Positions 16,528 to 25,877 of a stretch of DNA of 35,006 bases are shown here, in pieces; positions within the stretch are counted from its first letter, which is position 1; the number at the start of each line of letters is the position of its first letter. This DNA comes from an uncultured Rhodobacterales bacterium (GTDB lineage Bacteria; Pseudomonadota; Alphaproteobacteria; Rhodobacterales; Rhodobacteraceae). Below the pieces are notes generated by a model, which was given only the letters and a program-made list of their open reading frames with translations, searched no databases and had not been told where the DNA came from. Where the stretch lies: positions 1 to 35,006 of the forward strand of contig CAIMWI010000059.1 in the NCBI GenBank assembly GCA_903845215.1, read 5' to 3'. Made by a program: the position numbers and the translations under genes.

Positions 16528-18186
16528 TTAGGCAAAAAGGCCCTGACAGAACCACCCCCCCGAAATATCCGCACCATGGGCATAAAATAGCCACAGGCTT
16601 TCGCCACCCTCCACCTCGACCCGCCAATAGTCGCGCGGGCCGGATCGCCAGTCGGGATCATCCAGCCACCATTCGGGGCTGATGCGTTCGGGGCCTATGG
16701 CCACGCGGGTGACCAGATCGCGGCGGCGCCAGCGAAATTGGGCGGGGGGGATAGGGTCTTGCGGGGCACTGACAGGCTCTGGGTGAAACAGGGTCAGGGG
16801 GCGCGGCGCGCGGGGGGCGGGCCATGGGGCGGGGTGGGGGTCAGACCACGCAGCGGTCAGGGTTTGCGCCGCCTTTTCGGGAATATGGCTTTCGCCCGGA
16901 TGCAGGCGGGTGACGTTTTCCGCGCCAAGCTTGGTGCCCAATTTGCTGATCAGATCGGCCAGCGCATGATCGGAACTTTGCCGCGCTGTGGCTGCAGCCG
17001 AAGCCTCGCCATGGCCGCGATGCTGAACGGGGTGCAGCGGTTCGGTGTCCAGCGCCTCTAGCCGCAGGCAGTCGATGCCAAAGCCTGGGTCAATGTTGTC
17101 AAGCTTTAGCAAGATCAGCGGGCGGATCGCCTCGACCCGGTCGGCGGGGCGGGCAAGGCCAATTTCGATCCGCTCTATCGTGCTGTCGGTGCGGTACGCC
17201 TCTAGCCGCAGGCGTCGCAGGCCACGGGCTGTGGCGCGCAGTTTATCGCACAGGGGTGGCAGGATGCGGTCAAGGCCAGCGGTGATATCGTCGGTCAAGC
17301 CGATCGGGTCGGGAAAGGTCAGACGGGTGGCAAAGTGCAAGGGCGCGCGGGCGGGGGCCACGGGTTCAGGTTCTAGCCCCAGCGCCTGATCGACGCGGCG
17401 CAGCGTGTCGATGCCAAAGCGCCGCGCAAGGGCGGCGCGGGGCAGATCAAGGATATCGCCCACACGCCGCAGACCCAGGCGGTTCAACCCCTCTACCGCC
17501 TCAGCCGACAGGCGCAGCGCGGGCAGGGGCAGGTCGGCCAGCACATGGCGCAGATGGCCGGGCTGGGCGATCATGCCCTGAGGTTGGGCGGCAGACCCCG
17601 CAACTGGCGCATCGCCGCCCCTTTCCAAGCCGCGCCGTTTGACCGCACGCGAGCGGGTGGCGCGGGCCTCTTGGTCAATGGCATCGCCGTTGCGCAAGGG
17701 CTCTGCCACCCGCCCCGCATAGCGCGCCAAGGCCCAAGCCGCCCCCCGCGTATCGGCAATGCCTGCCCGCACGCTTAAACCCAGACCCGCGCAATCCTGT
17801 TCCACCTGCGCCAACAAGGGCACCTCGCCGCCAAACAAATGCGCGCAGCCCGTCAGGTCGATCACCAGTGCTGCGGGCGGCTCTTCGGCGACCCAAGGGC
17901 TGAACTTGCCCGCCCAGCGGCGCAGCACTGTAAGAAAAGCCGCCTCGGCCAAGGGATCAGCCGCTTGCGTCAAAAGCCCCGGACACATGGCCGAAGCATC
18001 GCGCAAAGGCTGGCCCAGCCGCAGCCCGGCCACCAGCCCCTCACCGTTCAGCGAGGTGATCACCTGCGCCCCGTTCTGATCGGCCACCACCGCAAAGGGC
18101 AGCGGCAGGACATCATGGCGCAGGCGCAAAGCGCGCTCTGCCGCCAGACGGGGAAACCAAAGGGAAAGGATTCGGCGATTTGACAT
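16528..18186 (-). CDS. imuB: ImuB-like Y-family DNA polymerase homologue (SOS mutagenesis)
   Basis: 552 residues from ATG 18186. The frame stays open to 18351, but the SOS box at 18195-18209 lies within that extension, so the short start is right. It begins MSNRRILSLWFPRLAAERAL, the ImuB form of the Y-family N-terminus in which the catalytic acidic residue is absent. ALVIDLTGCAHLFGGE replaces the usual SIDEA region. Helix-hairpin-helix segments follow (LNRLGLRRVGDILDLPRAAL). ImuB acts as a clamp-binding scaffold for translesion synthesis by DnaE2 together with ImuA. Neither imuA nor dnaE2 is adjacent, which departs from the usual imuA-imuB-dnaE2 cassette. Confidence 0.9.
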   Translation of the reverse strand: MSNRRILSLWFPRLAAERALRLRHDVLPLPFAVVADQNGAQVITSLNGEGLVAGLRLGQPLRDASAMCPGLLTQAADPLAEAAFLTVLRRWAGKFSPWVAEEPPAALVIDLTGCAHLFGGEVPLLAQVEQDCAGLGLSVRAGIADTRGAAWALARYAGRVAEPLRNGDAIDQEARATRSRAVKRRGLERGGDAPVAGSAAQPQGMIAQPGHLRHVLADLPLPALRLSAEAVEGLNRLGLRRVGDILDLPRAALARRFGIDTLRRVDQALGLEPEPVAPARAPLHFATRLTFPDPIGLTDDITAGLDRILPPLCDKLRATARGLRRLRLEAYRTDSTIERIEIGLARPADRVEAIRPLILLKLDNIDPGFGIDCLRLEALDTEPLHPVQHRGHGEASAAATARQSSDHALADLISKLGTKLGAENVTRLHPGESHIPEKAAQTLTAAWSDPHPAPWPAPRAPRPLTLFHPEPVSAPQDPIPPAQFRWRRRDLVTRVAIGPERISPEWWLDDPDWRSGPRDYWRVEVEGGESLWLFYAHGADISGGWFCQGLFA

Positions 18187-18194
18187 GGACAAAT

Positions 18195-18209
18195 GTTCGC
18201 ATATTGTTC
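18195..18209 (-). promoter_or_regulatory. LexA (SOS) box of imuB
   Basis: GTTCGCATATTGTTC is an exact GTTC-N7-GTTC direct repeat, the alphaproteobacterial LexA operator. It ends 9 nt upstream of the imuB start codon, where bound repressor would block transcription. It predicts DNA-damage induction of imuB. The divergent cytochrome gene starts 165 nt away and is less likely to be affected. Confidence 0.8.
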
Positions 18210-18374
18210 TTAATTTGCCAAGCCAGCGCGGCGCAGTGTAAGTGAGGAAGGGTGGACAATGGCCATTCTTCATAACATTCTCGTGAGGCGCAGTGTTTTC
18301 GCGAAAACTCTGCCCCACGGGTTGGAAATTATCCCTAAACTGAAGCTTCAAGCGTATCGCAAGGACACTTAGTC

Positions 18375-18809
18375 ATGAAACTTTCCAAACAAAGCCTTTT
18401 TCTTGCCCTGATCCTTGCCGGAGGGGTAGCCCTTGCTGGAGGGGCCACCGACCCAGATGTCAAGGCCCGGCAAGAGCTGATGGCCGCCAATGGCGCTGCC
18501 ATGAAAACGCTGGGCGGCATGGCCAGTGCTAAAATCGCCTTTGACGCCGCCGCCGCCGAAGCCGCCAAGCAGGTGCTGGTGGCGAATGCCGCAGGCACCC
18601 TAGAGGTCTTCAAAAACCAGGCCAGCGACCCCGCAGCCCATGCCAACGCCTCTATCTGGACGGCGTGGGATGACTTTGCCGCCAAGGCCAGTGACATGGG
18701 CAAAGCGGCGCAAGACTTGGATACCACCACTGCCGAAGGTATTGCCGCAGGTCTGGGGGCCATTGGGGGCACCTGCAAGGCTTGCCATACGGCCTATAAG
18801 GCCTCCTAA
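18375..18809 (+). CDS. Cytochrome c' family protein
   Basis: 144 residues. A signal peptide (KQSLFLALILAGGVALAGGA) directs it to the periplasm. The mature protein is a helical bundle with a single heme site near the C-terminus, CKACH (C134-H138), the layout of cytochrome c' and the related Rhodobacter cytochrome c554. Near the start it has RQELMAANGAAMKTLGGMAS, typical of the first helix. Such proteins bind NO or other gases or carry electrons. The gene lies directly upstream of a glutathione-dependent formaldehyde dehydrogenase gene, a pairing reminiscent of Rhodobacter C1-metabolism loci. A 115-nt gap with a small GCGGCA/TGCCGC hairpin (18840-18856) separates them. Confidence 0.9.
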   Translation: MKLSKQSLFLALILAGGVALAGGATDPDVKARQELMAANGAAMKTLGGMASAKIAFDAAAAEAAKQVLVANAAGTLEVFKNQASDPAAHANASIWTAWDDFAAKASDMGKAAQDLDTTTAEGIAAGLGAIGGTCKACHTAYKAS

Positions 18810-18924
18810 CGCCGAAACGGAGCGTGGGGCGCACCAAAAGCGGCAAGACCTGCCGCGAACGGCGTTGCTATTTGGCGCGCCCTGCCCCAGCCTGCGCTAG
18901 ACTTAAAAGTAGCAGGAGACCCCC

Positions 18925-20055
18925 ATGCGTACCCGTGCCGCCGTAGCCCTTGCCGCAGGCCAGCCTTTGCAGGTGATGGAAGTCAACCTAGCCGATCCCA
19001 AAGAGGGCGAGGTTCTGGTTGAAATCAAAGCCACAGGCATTTGCCACACCGACGAATTCACCCTATCTGGGGCTGATCCCGAAGGGCTGTTTCCCGCCAT
19101 TTTAGGCCACGAAGGCGCGGGTGTTGTGATTGCCGTGGGGCCGGGGGTGAAATCGCTGAAAGTGGGCGACCATGTCATTCCGCTTTACACGCCCGAATGC
19201 CGCGAATGCCCCTCGTGCCTGTCGCGCAAGACCAACCTTTGCACGGCCATCCGCGCCACCCAAGGCCAAGGGCTGATGCCCGACGGCACCAGCCGCTTTT
19301 CGATGCTGGATGGGACGCCGATCTATCACTACATGGGCTGTTCCACCTTTGCCAACCACACGGTCGTGCCGGAAATCGCGCTGGCCAAGGTGCGCGACGA
19401 TGCGCCTTTTGACAAGATTTGCTACATCGGCTGTGGGGTGACCACGGGCATTGGCGCGGTTCTGAACACGGCCAATGTCGAAGCCGGGGCCAAGGCGGTG
19501 GTCTTTGGCTTGGGCGGAATTGGCTTGAATGTCATTCAGGGCCTGCGGATGGCCGGGGCCGATATGATCATCGGTGTCGATCTGAACGACGAGAAAGAGG
19601 AATGGGGCCGCCGCTTTGGGATGACCCATTTCATCAACCCCAAAAAGATCGAAGGCTCGGTCGTGCAAGCGGTGGTCGACCTGACCAAGACGCCGTTTGA
19701 TAAGATCGGCGGGGCGGATTACTCGTTCGATTGCACCGGCAATGTCAAAGTGATGCGTGACGCCTTGGAATGCACCCATCGCGGGTGGGGCCAGTCGATC
19801 ATCATCGGGGTCGCCCCCGCAGGGGCCGTGATCGAAACCCGCCCCTTCCAACTGGTGACAGGCCGCATCTGGAAAGGCACAGCCTTTGGCGGCGCACGCG
19901 GGCGCACGGATGTGCCCAAGATTGTTGACTGGTACATGGACGGCAAGATCGAGATTGACCCGATGATCACCCATGTGCTGCCGCTGGAACGGATCAACGA
20001 AGGGTTCGATCTGATGCACGCGGGCAAGTCGATCAGGGCTGTGGTGGTATATTAA
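18925..20055 (+). CDS. S-(hydroxymethyl)glutathione dehydrogenase / class III alcohol dehydrogenase
   Basis: 376 residues, standard for the class III family (frmA, adhI and adhC are names used for it). It oxidises the glutathione adduct of formaldehyde with NAD+ and can also reduce S-nitrosoglutathione. Catalytic zinc ligands are C40 (TGICHTDEFTLSG), H62 (ILGHEGAGVV) and a later Cys in YIGCGVTTGIG. The structural zinc cysteines are C92, C95, C98 and C106. The Rossmann motif GLGGIGLNVIQG and the class III segment GTAFGGARGRTDVPKIVDWY are present. AGCAGGAG lies before ATG 18925. Context with cytochrome c' fits detoxification of formaldehyde or nitrosothiol; no S-formylglutathione hydrolase gene is adjacent. 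Confidence 0.95.
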   Translation: MRTRAAVALAAGQPLQVMEVNLADPKEGEVLVEIKATGICHTDEFTLSGADPEGLFPAILGHEGAGVVIAVGPGVKSLKVGDHVIPLYTPECRECPSCLSRKTNLCTAIRATQGQGLMPDGTSRFSMLDGTPIYHYMGCSTFANHTVVPEIALAKVRDDAPFDKICYIGCGVTTGIGAVLNTANVEAGAKAVVFGLGGIGLNVIQGLRMAGADMIIGVDLNDEKEEWGRRFGMTHFINPKKIEGSVVQAVVDLTKTPFDKIGGADYSFDCTGNVKVMRDALECTHRGWGQSIIIGVAPAGAVIETRPFQLVTGRIWKGTAFGGARGRTDVPKIVDWYMDGKIEIDPMITHVLPLERINEGFDLMHAGKSIRAVVVY

Positions 20056-20069
20056 GGGGATAGGAGGGG

Positions 20070-20100
20070 CGGGGGTTGCAGGGTTGCGGCCCCCGTTGTT
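20070..20100 (+). terminator. Terminator-like hairpin after the formaldehyde dehydrogenase gene
   Basis: CGGGGG (20070-20075) pairs with CCCCCG (20090-20095), with a 14-nt loop that can pair further, followed by TTGTTG. It begins 15 nt after the stop codon. The T tract is short, so efficiency is uncertain. It separates the GC-rich chromosomal genes from the AT-rich toxin-antitoxin insert. Confidence 0.5.
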
Positions 20101-20148
20101 GAGCGCGCACTAAGGATGCACGTGACTAGCGCATTTTAATACCTTTAG

Positions 20149-20177
20149 TTGACACGTTCGTTTAAATTGCTTATCCT
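20149..20177 (+). promoter_or_regulatory. Sigma-70-type promoter of the darT1/NADAR module
   Basis: A perfect TTGACA (20149-20154) is followed after exactly 17 nt by TATCCT (20172-20177). It lies in strongly AT-rich sequence 64 nt before the toxin start codon. It is the best consensus housekeeping promoter noticed in the window and suggests the module carries its own promoter. The AT-rich leader after it could hold an operator, but no clear palindrome was seen. Confidence 0.6.
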
Positions 20178-20240
20178 AAAGTCACCCGTAGATACTCACT
20201 GCAGGTAATTCAAATAGCATAAAATTTTAGGGATAATTTG

Positions 20241-20771
20241 ATGACAATCGATGACTTTGTTAAAATAGTGAAAGAATCTTCGCAGCACAAATATCTTTAC
20301 CACTTCACCGATCGATCAAACTTGGAGAGCATCAAAAAATTTGGAATAAAATCGAAAACTGCACTCCAAGGGTTGAACATCACGCCGACAGCGCCTGGCG
20401 GGAACGATTGGATTCGCGAAGCTGATGCAACGAAAGGTCTTTTGAATTATGTAAACTTGTGTTTCACTCGCGATCATCCAATGTGCCACACTGCTAAAAA
20501 TGACGGAAGGATAACGGATCCAATCTATGTCGCAATAAGTCCAGATGTATTGAAAATCGCAGGGGCCAAAGTAACCGTTGATGTTGCTAACAAGGCAGGA
20601 GTCGTCTTGCATGACGTTGCAAATGGACTGATACTGCTCGACCATGATGTGGTTTACAATCGGAGAGACTGGAAGGATACTGCGGTGATGACGCGCCTTA
20701 TTGCTGCCAGAAAGCACGAGTTACTGATACCAATTGAAGTTCCACTCAACTTGATAACCAGGATTTTTTAG
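20241..20771 (+). CDS. darT1: DarT1-like DNA ADP-ribosyltransferase toxin
   Basis: 176 residues from ATG 20241 (TTG at 20238 is possible), with AGGGAT upstream. It resembles the DarT/DUF4433 family, which transfers ADP-ribose from NAD+ onto DNA bases. Matching blocks are YLYHFTDRSNLESIKKFGI (18-36, with the NAD-binding His), NYVNLCFTRDHPM (69-81, cf. YVPxYFxPRxPM), PIYVAISPDVL (94-104) and ARKHELLIPIEVP (156-168), where E160 sits at the position of the catalytic glutamate. The next gene is a NADAR protein, the partner reported for guanine-modifying DarT1, rather than the DarG macrodomain of DarT2. Codon use and AT content differ sharply from neighbours, indicating transfer. Family assignment is by motif reading only. 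Confidence 0.78.
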   Translation: MTIDDFVKIVKESSQHKYLYHFTDRSNLESIKKFGIKSKTALQGLNITPTAPGGNDWIREADATKGLLNYVNLCFTRDHPMCHTAKNDGRITDPIYVAISPDVLKIAGAKVTVDVANKAGVVLHDVANGLILLDHDVVYNRRDWKDTAVMTRLIAARKHELLIPIEVPLNLITRIF

Positions 20772-20772
20772 C

Positions 20773-21468
20773 ATGACGATGCGTCCGATATTCGTTCCAC
20801 GTTCGGGATGGGGCGCGCTTGTCGAAACTGTTCCAATCGATATAGGTTGGCACGGTGGTTTTTCTATTTCTCAAAAACAGAAGAATATTTTTGCGCTTCA
20901 TGAAAAAGCGACACAGATAGGCATAAGTCCAGTTTTAGAAATTTCCACAAAGTCCCCTGAAGAACTGGGTAAACGCTTGAGTGCATTTAATTTAAGAATT
21001 GAAATAAACGGAATGATGAGGCCTCTTGAAAGTGTATATCAGTCCTCGAAGGTATTCTCAGAATCGGGTCAACAGATCCAATTGTTAGAGTTTGGTCCTT
21101 TTGAGGCAAAGAGATTGGTGCGTAATCTTGGGGTTGGACAAGTGGTTGCATTTCGTTTTATGGGGAAGGATTACCCAATCGAACCAAAAAATGCTTTCTA
21201 TGATTGGCTTTACATCCGCGCAATTGCGCCTCACGAAGAATGGCTTAAGAGAAATTTGAACTTCGCCGCATATTCAGACATCGAATTCACACCGGGGAAG
21301 TCAATAAACTGCCAAGGTCGAGCAGTTGCAGAGTTTCATGCGCTGTCCTTGCGCGGCGCGGCAATGGATTGTGCTTATGATTTCGGTAGTTTCCATGAAA
21401 TGATTAGTCTTGCTCAGCGTGGCGACGATCTAGAACTGGCATCATCATCCGTTCATAGGGGCCGTTGA
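20773..21468 (+). CDS. NADAR-family antitoxin of the DarT1 system
   Basis: 231 residues, starting one base after the toxin stop (TAGCATG). It has the long form of the NADAR fold linked to DarT1: an N-terminal extension (DIGWHGGFSISQKQKNIFAL; PVLEISTKSPEELGKRLSAF), the core PLESVYQSSKVF (84-95) with the E..Q..K signature, FYDWLYIRAI (142-151) and SDIEFTPGKSINCQGRAVAE (168-187). NADAR proteins are N-glycosidases; those paired with DarT1 remove ADP-ribose from modified guanine in DNA and so neutralise the toxin. The toxin-antitoxin order, tight coupling, low GC and private terminator support a single mobile module. Such systems can act against phage. Confidence 0.78.
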   Translation: MTMRPIFVPRSGWGALVETVPIDIGWHGGFSISQKQKNIFALHEKATQIGISPVLEISTKSPEELGKRLSAFNLRIEINGMMRPLESVYQSSKVFSESGQQIQLLEFGPFEAKRLVRNLGVGQVVAFRFMGKDYPIEPKNAFYDWLYIRAIAPHEEWLKRNLNFAAYSDIEFTPGKSINCQGRAVAEFHALSLRGAAMDCAYDFGSFHEMISLAQRGDDLELASSSVHRGR

Positions 21469-21481
21469 CGGCCCACCTATG
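21454..21481 (+). terminator. Hairpin ending the darT1/NADAR module
   Basis: CATAGG-GGCCG (21454-21464) pairs with CGGCC-CA-CCTATG (21469-21481) around TTGA, with a 2-nt bulge. The stem overlaps the NADAR stop codon TGA (21466-21468), and TTTCG follows. This makes the module self-contained between its promoter at 20149 and this hairpin. Confidence 0.55.
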
Positions 21482-21599
21482 TTTCGTATTCCTCCAAGCA
21501 GACAAATGTGTTACGGGCCGCATTAATTACCCACAATAAACAGCCCCCCCTTCCCCCCGCCCCCCAATTGCGTCATCACACCCCCAACCGGAGGGCCCT

Positions 21600-22343
21600 A
21601 TGAGCGACTTTTCCCCCATTGCGGGCCGTGCGCCGCGTTTGGCTGTGCTGATTGATGCCGACAATGTCACGGCGCGCAATGCTTCGGCGATTTTGGACGA
21701 GATCGCCTCGTTCGGGGAACCCTCGGTGCGGCGGGTGTATGGCGATTGGTCCAGTTCGACCCTGACCCAGTGGAAGGAACAGGCCCGTGATCTGGGGCTG
21801 GTGATGCATCAGCAATCGGCCAACACCAAGGGCAAGAACGCCTCTGACATCGGTTTGGTGATTGACGCGATGGATATTTTGCATGCGGGCAAGGTGGACG
21901 GCTTTGTGCTGGTGTCATCCGACAGCGATTTCACCCGCCTTGCCAGCCGCATCCGCGAAGACGGCTTGCAGGTGATTGGCATTGGCGAGGCGAAGACGCC
22001 CGAAAGCCTGCGCAAGGTCTGCAACCGGTTTGTGCTGATTGAAAACATCGTGAGCGGCTCTGACAGCCCCGTTCCGCCCAAATCAGGCCGCACCGCTGAA
22101 GCGCAGCCTGTGAAAGAGCCGCCGATCAAGGCCATTCCCTTCATTCTGGATGCAATGAAAAAGATCGATCCTGATCAAGACGATTACTCGTTGGGCCATC
22201 TGGGCCAAGCCATCACCCAGCTTCACCCCGATTTTGATCCGCGCACGTATGGGTCATCGCGCCTGTCGGACCTTTTGCGCAAAATTGGGCGGTTCGAGGT
22301 GTTTAGCCAAGGATCCTCGGTGAAAGTGCGCGACAAAGCCTAA
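21600..22343 (+). CDS. NYN-domain (LabA/DUF88-type) PIN-like nuclease with C-terminal OST-HTH domain
   Basis: 247 residues. The N-terminal NYN domain has the expected acidic residues: D19 and D21 in VLIDADNVTARNA, D83 and D89 in NASDIGLVIDAMD, and D108 and D110 in LVSSDSDFTRLASRI. This fold is a metal-dependent RNase in related proteins. After a Pro-rich linker (about 152-172), residues 177-235 (FILDAMKKIDPDQDDYSLG, YGSSRLSDLLRKIGRFEV) form an OST-HTH/LOTUS domain, which binds RNA in other proteins. Cleavage of RNA is therefore likely but the target is unknown. CGGAGGG precedes the ATG. Its base composition is chromosomal, so it seems unrelated to the adjacent toxin module. It converges on the RidA gene with a 4-nt overlap. 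Confidence 0.85.
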   Translation: MSDFSPIAGRAPRLAVLIDADNVTARNASAILDEIASFGEPSVRRVYGDWSSSTLTQWKEQARDLGLVMHQQSANTKGKNASDIGLVIDAMDILHAGKVDGFVLVSSDSDFTRLASRIREDGLQVIGIGEAKTPESLRKVCNRFVLIENIVSGSDSPVPPKSGRTAEAQPVKEPPIKAIPFILDAMKKIDPDQDDYSLGHLGQAITQLHPDFDPRTYGSSRLSDLLRKIGRFEVFSQGSSVKVRDKA

Positions 22344-22822
22344 TCGCGCAGTTCGATCGTGGCCCATGTTTCAAAACACACGCCCCCCGCCAGCGCCATC
22401 ACGCCGATCGTGGCACGCCCGCCAAGGCCCACTTCGCGGCCAAAGACTTCGACAAACAGGTCCGACAGGCCAGAGGAGACTTTGTGCACATCCTCGTATT
22501 CCGGCGTGCAGACGACAAAATTCAGCGTGCGGACGATGCTTTTGACCCGCTCTAGCGAGCCCACCGCCTGTTTGATCCCGCCCAGCACGTTCAACCCTGT
22601 CTGGCGGGCGGCGGCGTAGCCCTGCTCGGTGGTCAGGTTTTGCCCCAACCGCCCCTTATGGGTGATCTGGGTGCCGATCTGGGCAACATGGCCGGATAGG
22701 AACAGCAGGTTGCCAATTTTGTGATAGGGCTTCATCGTGCCGTAATCGGCCCCGTAATAGCCGATCTTATCGAAGTCGGGGATATCCAGACCCATGTGGT
22801 GGGCGATCAGTTCGGGGGACAT
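22340..22822 (-). CDS. RidA (YjgF/YER057c/UK114) family protein
   Basis: 160 residues, longer than the 130-residue classical RidA and like the YjgF-related subgroup. Recognisable blocks are YHKIGNLLFLSGHVAQIGT, AARQTGLNVLGGIKQAVGSL, VRTLNFVVCTPEYEDVHKVS and GRATIGVMALAGGVCFETWA. Canonical RidA deaminates reactive enamine/imine intermediates. Its catalytic Arg sits in a GARS..R-like context; here the segment reads LGGRATIGVMAL, so an Arg is present, but activity is uncertain for this subgroup. AGGAGC lies upstream of ATG 22822, 8 nt after the winged-helix gene's stop, so the two are co-transcribed. Confidence 0.88.
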   Translation of the reverse strand: MSPELIAHHMGLDIPDFDKIGYYGADYGTMKPYHKIGNLLFLSGHVAQIGTQITHKGRLGQNLTTEQGYAAARQTGLNVLGGIKQAVGSLERVKSIVRTLNFVVCTPEYEDVHKVSSGLSDLFVEVFGREVGLGGRATIGVMALAGGVCFETWATIELRD

Positions 22823-22830
22823 GGCTGCTC

Positions 22831-23550
22831 CTATATCATCTTGATGACGTCTTTGCCGACCGCCAGCATATAGCCGCGCCGCGCCACGGTTTTGACCAAA
22901 AGTTCGCTGACCAACTGGTTGCCCAAGGTGTCGCGCAGGCGTTTGATGCGGGTGGCGCCGGCTGCCTCGTCGCAGTCAACCTCGTTTCGGCCAGAGATGA
23001 CGGCCTCGATCTGGGCACCGGTCAGCACTTCGTCGTCCAGCCGCGCTTCGGCCAGAACGGCGATGGTTTCAAGGGCGGCTTCGGTCAGTTGGAATTCCAG
23101 ATCGTTGATATAAACGGCCCGCGCCTCGCGGCTGATGACCATTTTGGCAACCTGAATGCCCGATTTCTGGATGGCCGAAATGCGGCGGTTTAGGGTTATG
23201 ATCGTCGCCAAGAACACCACCGTGGCGATCAAAAGCGCGGTTGAAAAGGCCAAAAGCACAAAGATCACAAAGCGGTAGGTTTGCAGCACTTGGGCAAAAG
23301 ACGTGCCCGATTGCGCCAAAATCTCAAGCAGTTTAATTTCAGCACCCGAAGTGAGATCGTTGTTATCCACAAACAACTGCTCGACCGAGCGGTTAAAGGC
23401 CCCTGCATCGGGCAGGTTGGCAAATAAAAATACCGCTGCGGCCAGCAGAATAAACACCACCGCCGCGATGCCAAAGGCCACCACACGGTTACCCGCGCGC
23501 AGGCTGTCAGTAACGGAGGAAGAAGTCTCCGGCACTTGCTTTCCTTTCAT
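22831..23550 (-). CDS. Membrane-anchored winged-helix DNA-binding protein
   Basis: 239 residues from ATG 23550. The frame is open to 23739, but that part lies over the upstream gene. Two membrane segments are clear: residues about 22-45 (RVVAFGIAAVVFILLAAAVF) and about 94-120 (FVIFVLLAFSTALLIATVVF). A roughly 45-residue loop lies between them. The C-terminal part carries an OmpR/ToxR-like winged helix (IKRLRDTLGNQLVSELLVKT, VARRGYML) and would be cytoplasmic. The regulator is therefore held in the membrane with the DNA-binding domain at the C-terminus, the reverse of ToxR. Its target and signal are unknown. It overlaps the preceding gene by 44 nt and runs on into the RidA gene. Confidence 0.75.
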   Translation of the reverse strand: MKGKQVPETSSSVTDSLRAGNRVVAFGIAAVVFILLAAAVFLFANLPDAGAFNRSVEQLFVDNNDLTSGAEIKLLEILAQSGTSFAQVLQTYRFVIFVLLAFSTALLIATVVFLATIITLNRRISAIQKSGIQVAKMVISREARAVYINDLEFQLTEAALETIAVLAEARLDDEVLTGAQIEAVISGRNEVDCDEAAGATRIKRLRDTLGNQLVSELLVKTVARRGYMLAVGKDVIKMI

Positions 23551-23809
23551 CCAAACCTTCGGGGCCAAAACTTGACAGAACTTTAAGCAATGTCCATCCG
23601 TCGGCTTCCAGCCGTGGGGCCAGTTCGGCGGCCTCTGCCCCTTTATCGCCGCAGATATCATCGCTGACTTGCGCGACACCATAGGCCAGTTGCAAAGGGT
23701 TGTCCTGCTTGGCTTTGTAATCAACAAAACACTCGGCACTTGCTGGCAAGACCAGCAGGGCTAAGGCGAGGCCGGCCATGATGGGGCCGAGTAGGGGTTT
23801 GGGGCGCAT
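23507..23809 (-). CDS. Small secreted protein of unknown function
   Basis: 100 residues. A signal peptide ([20 protein letters not shown]) is followed by a cleavage site before [10 protein letters not shown]. The mature part of about 75 residues has two cysteines (in AECFVDY and DDICGD), which could form a disulfide, and a conserved-looking C-terminus ([26 protein letters not shown]). I do not recognise a characterised family, though the sequence has the feel of a conserved Rhodobacteraceae protein. It is the first gene of a minus-strand set with the membrane winged-helix protein and RidA, overlapping the former by 44 nt. It may be functionally linked to that regulator. Confidence 0.7.
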   Translation of the reverse strand: MRPKPLLGPIMAGLALALLVLPASAECFVDYKAKQDNPLQLAYGVAQVSDDICGDKGAEAAELAPRLEADGWTLLKVLSSFGPEGLDERKASAGDFFLRY

Positions 23810-23917
23810 GGGGTTTCTCCGCTGCTTTGGGGCAGTGTGGGGGGAAAGGCTTTGCTATACAATATCAATGGGGCCTTGGGGCTTTCGCAAATCCCAAAAC
23901 TGCGCTTTGATAGCCCG

Positions 23918-25761
<1,844 letters not shown>

Positions 25762-25815
25762 CCAAGCGCCAAACTTATTCAAATGCCTGCCTGCGGCCCG
25801 CCCGCAAGGCCAACT

Positions 25816-25847
25816 CCCCGCCACGCCTTGCGCTGGCGGGGATTTTT
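25816..25847 (+). terminator. Intrinsic terminator of ccrM
   Basis: CCCCGCCA (25816-25823) pairs with TGGCGGGG (25834-25841), the loop closing further through CGC/GCG, and ATTTTT follows to 25847. It lies 55 nt past the ccrM stop. This is a textbook rho-independent terminator on the plus strand. Confidence 0.82.
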
Positions 25848-25877
25848 ACTTCGGATAAGCTGGCTTGGGCCTGCGGA

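Noticed and set aside
16738..17061. Plus-strand open frame of 107 codons inside imuB
   Set aside because: It is a low-complexity GC-rich shadow of the clear ImuB reading frame with no recognisable domain.
18187..18351. N-terminal extension of imuB by 55 codons
   Set aside because: The extension covers the LexA box and probable promoter, and homologues start at the MSNRRILSLWFPRL position.
18840..18856. Hairpin GCGGCA/TGCCGC between the cytochrome c' and formaldehyde dehydrogenase genes as a terminator
   Set aside because: Only six base pairs with no T tract; co-transcription of the two genes cannot be excluded.
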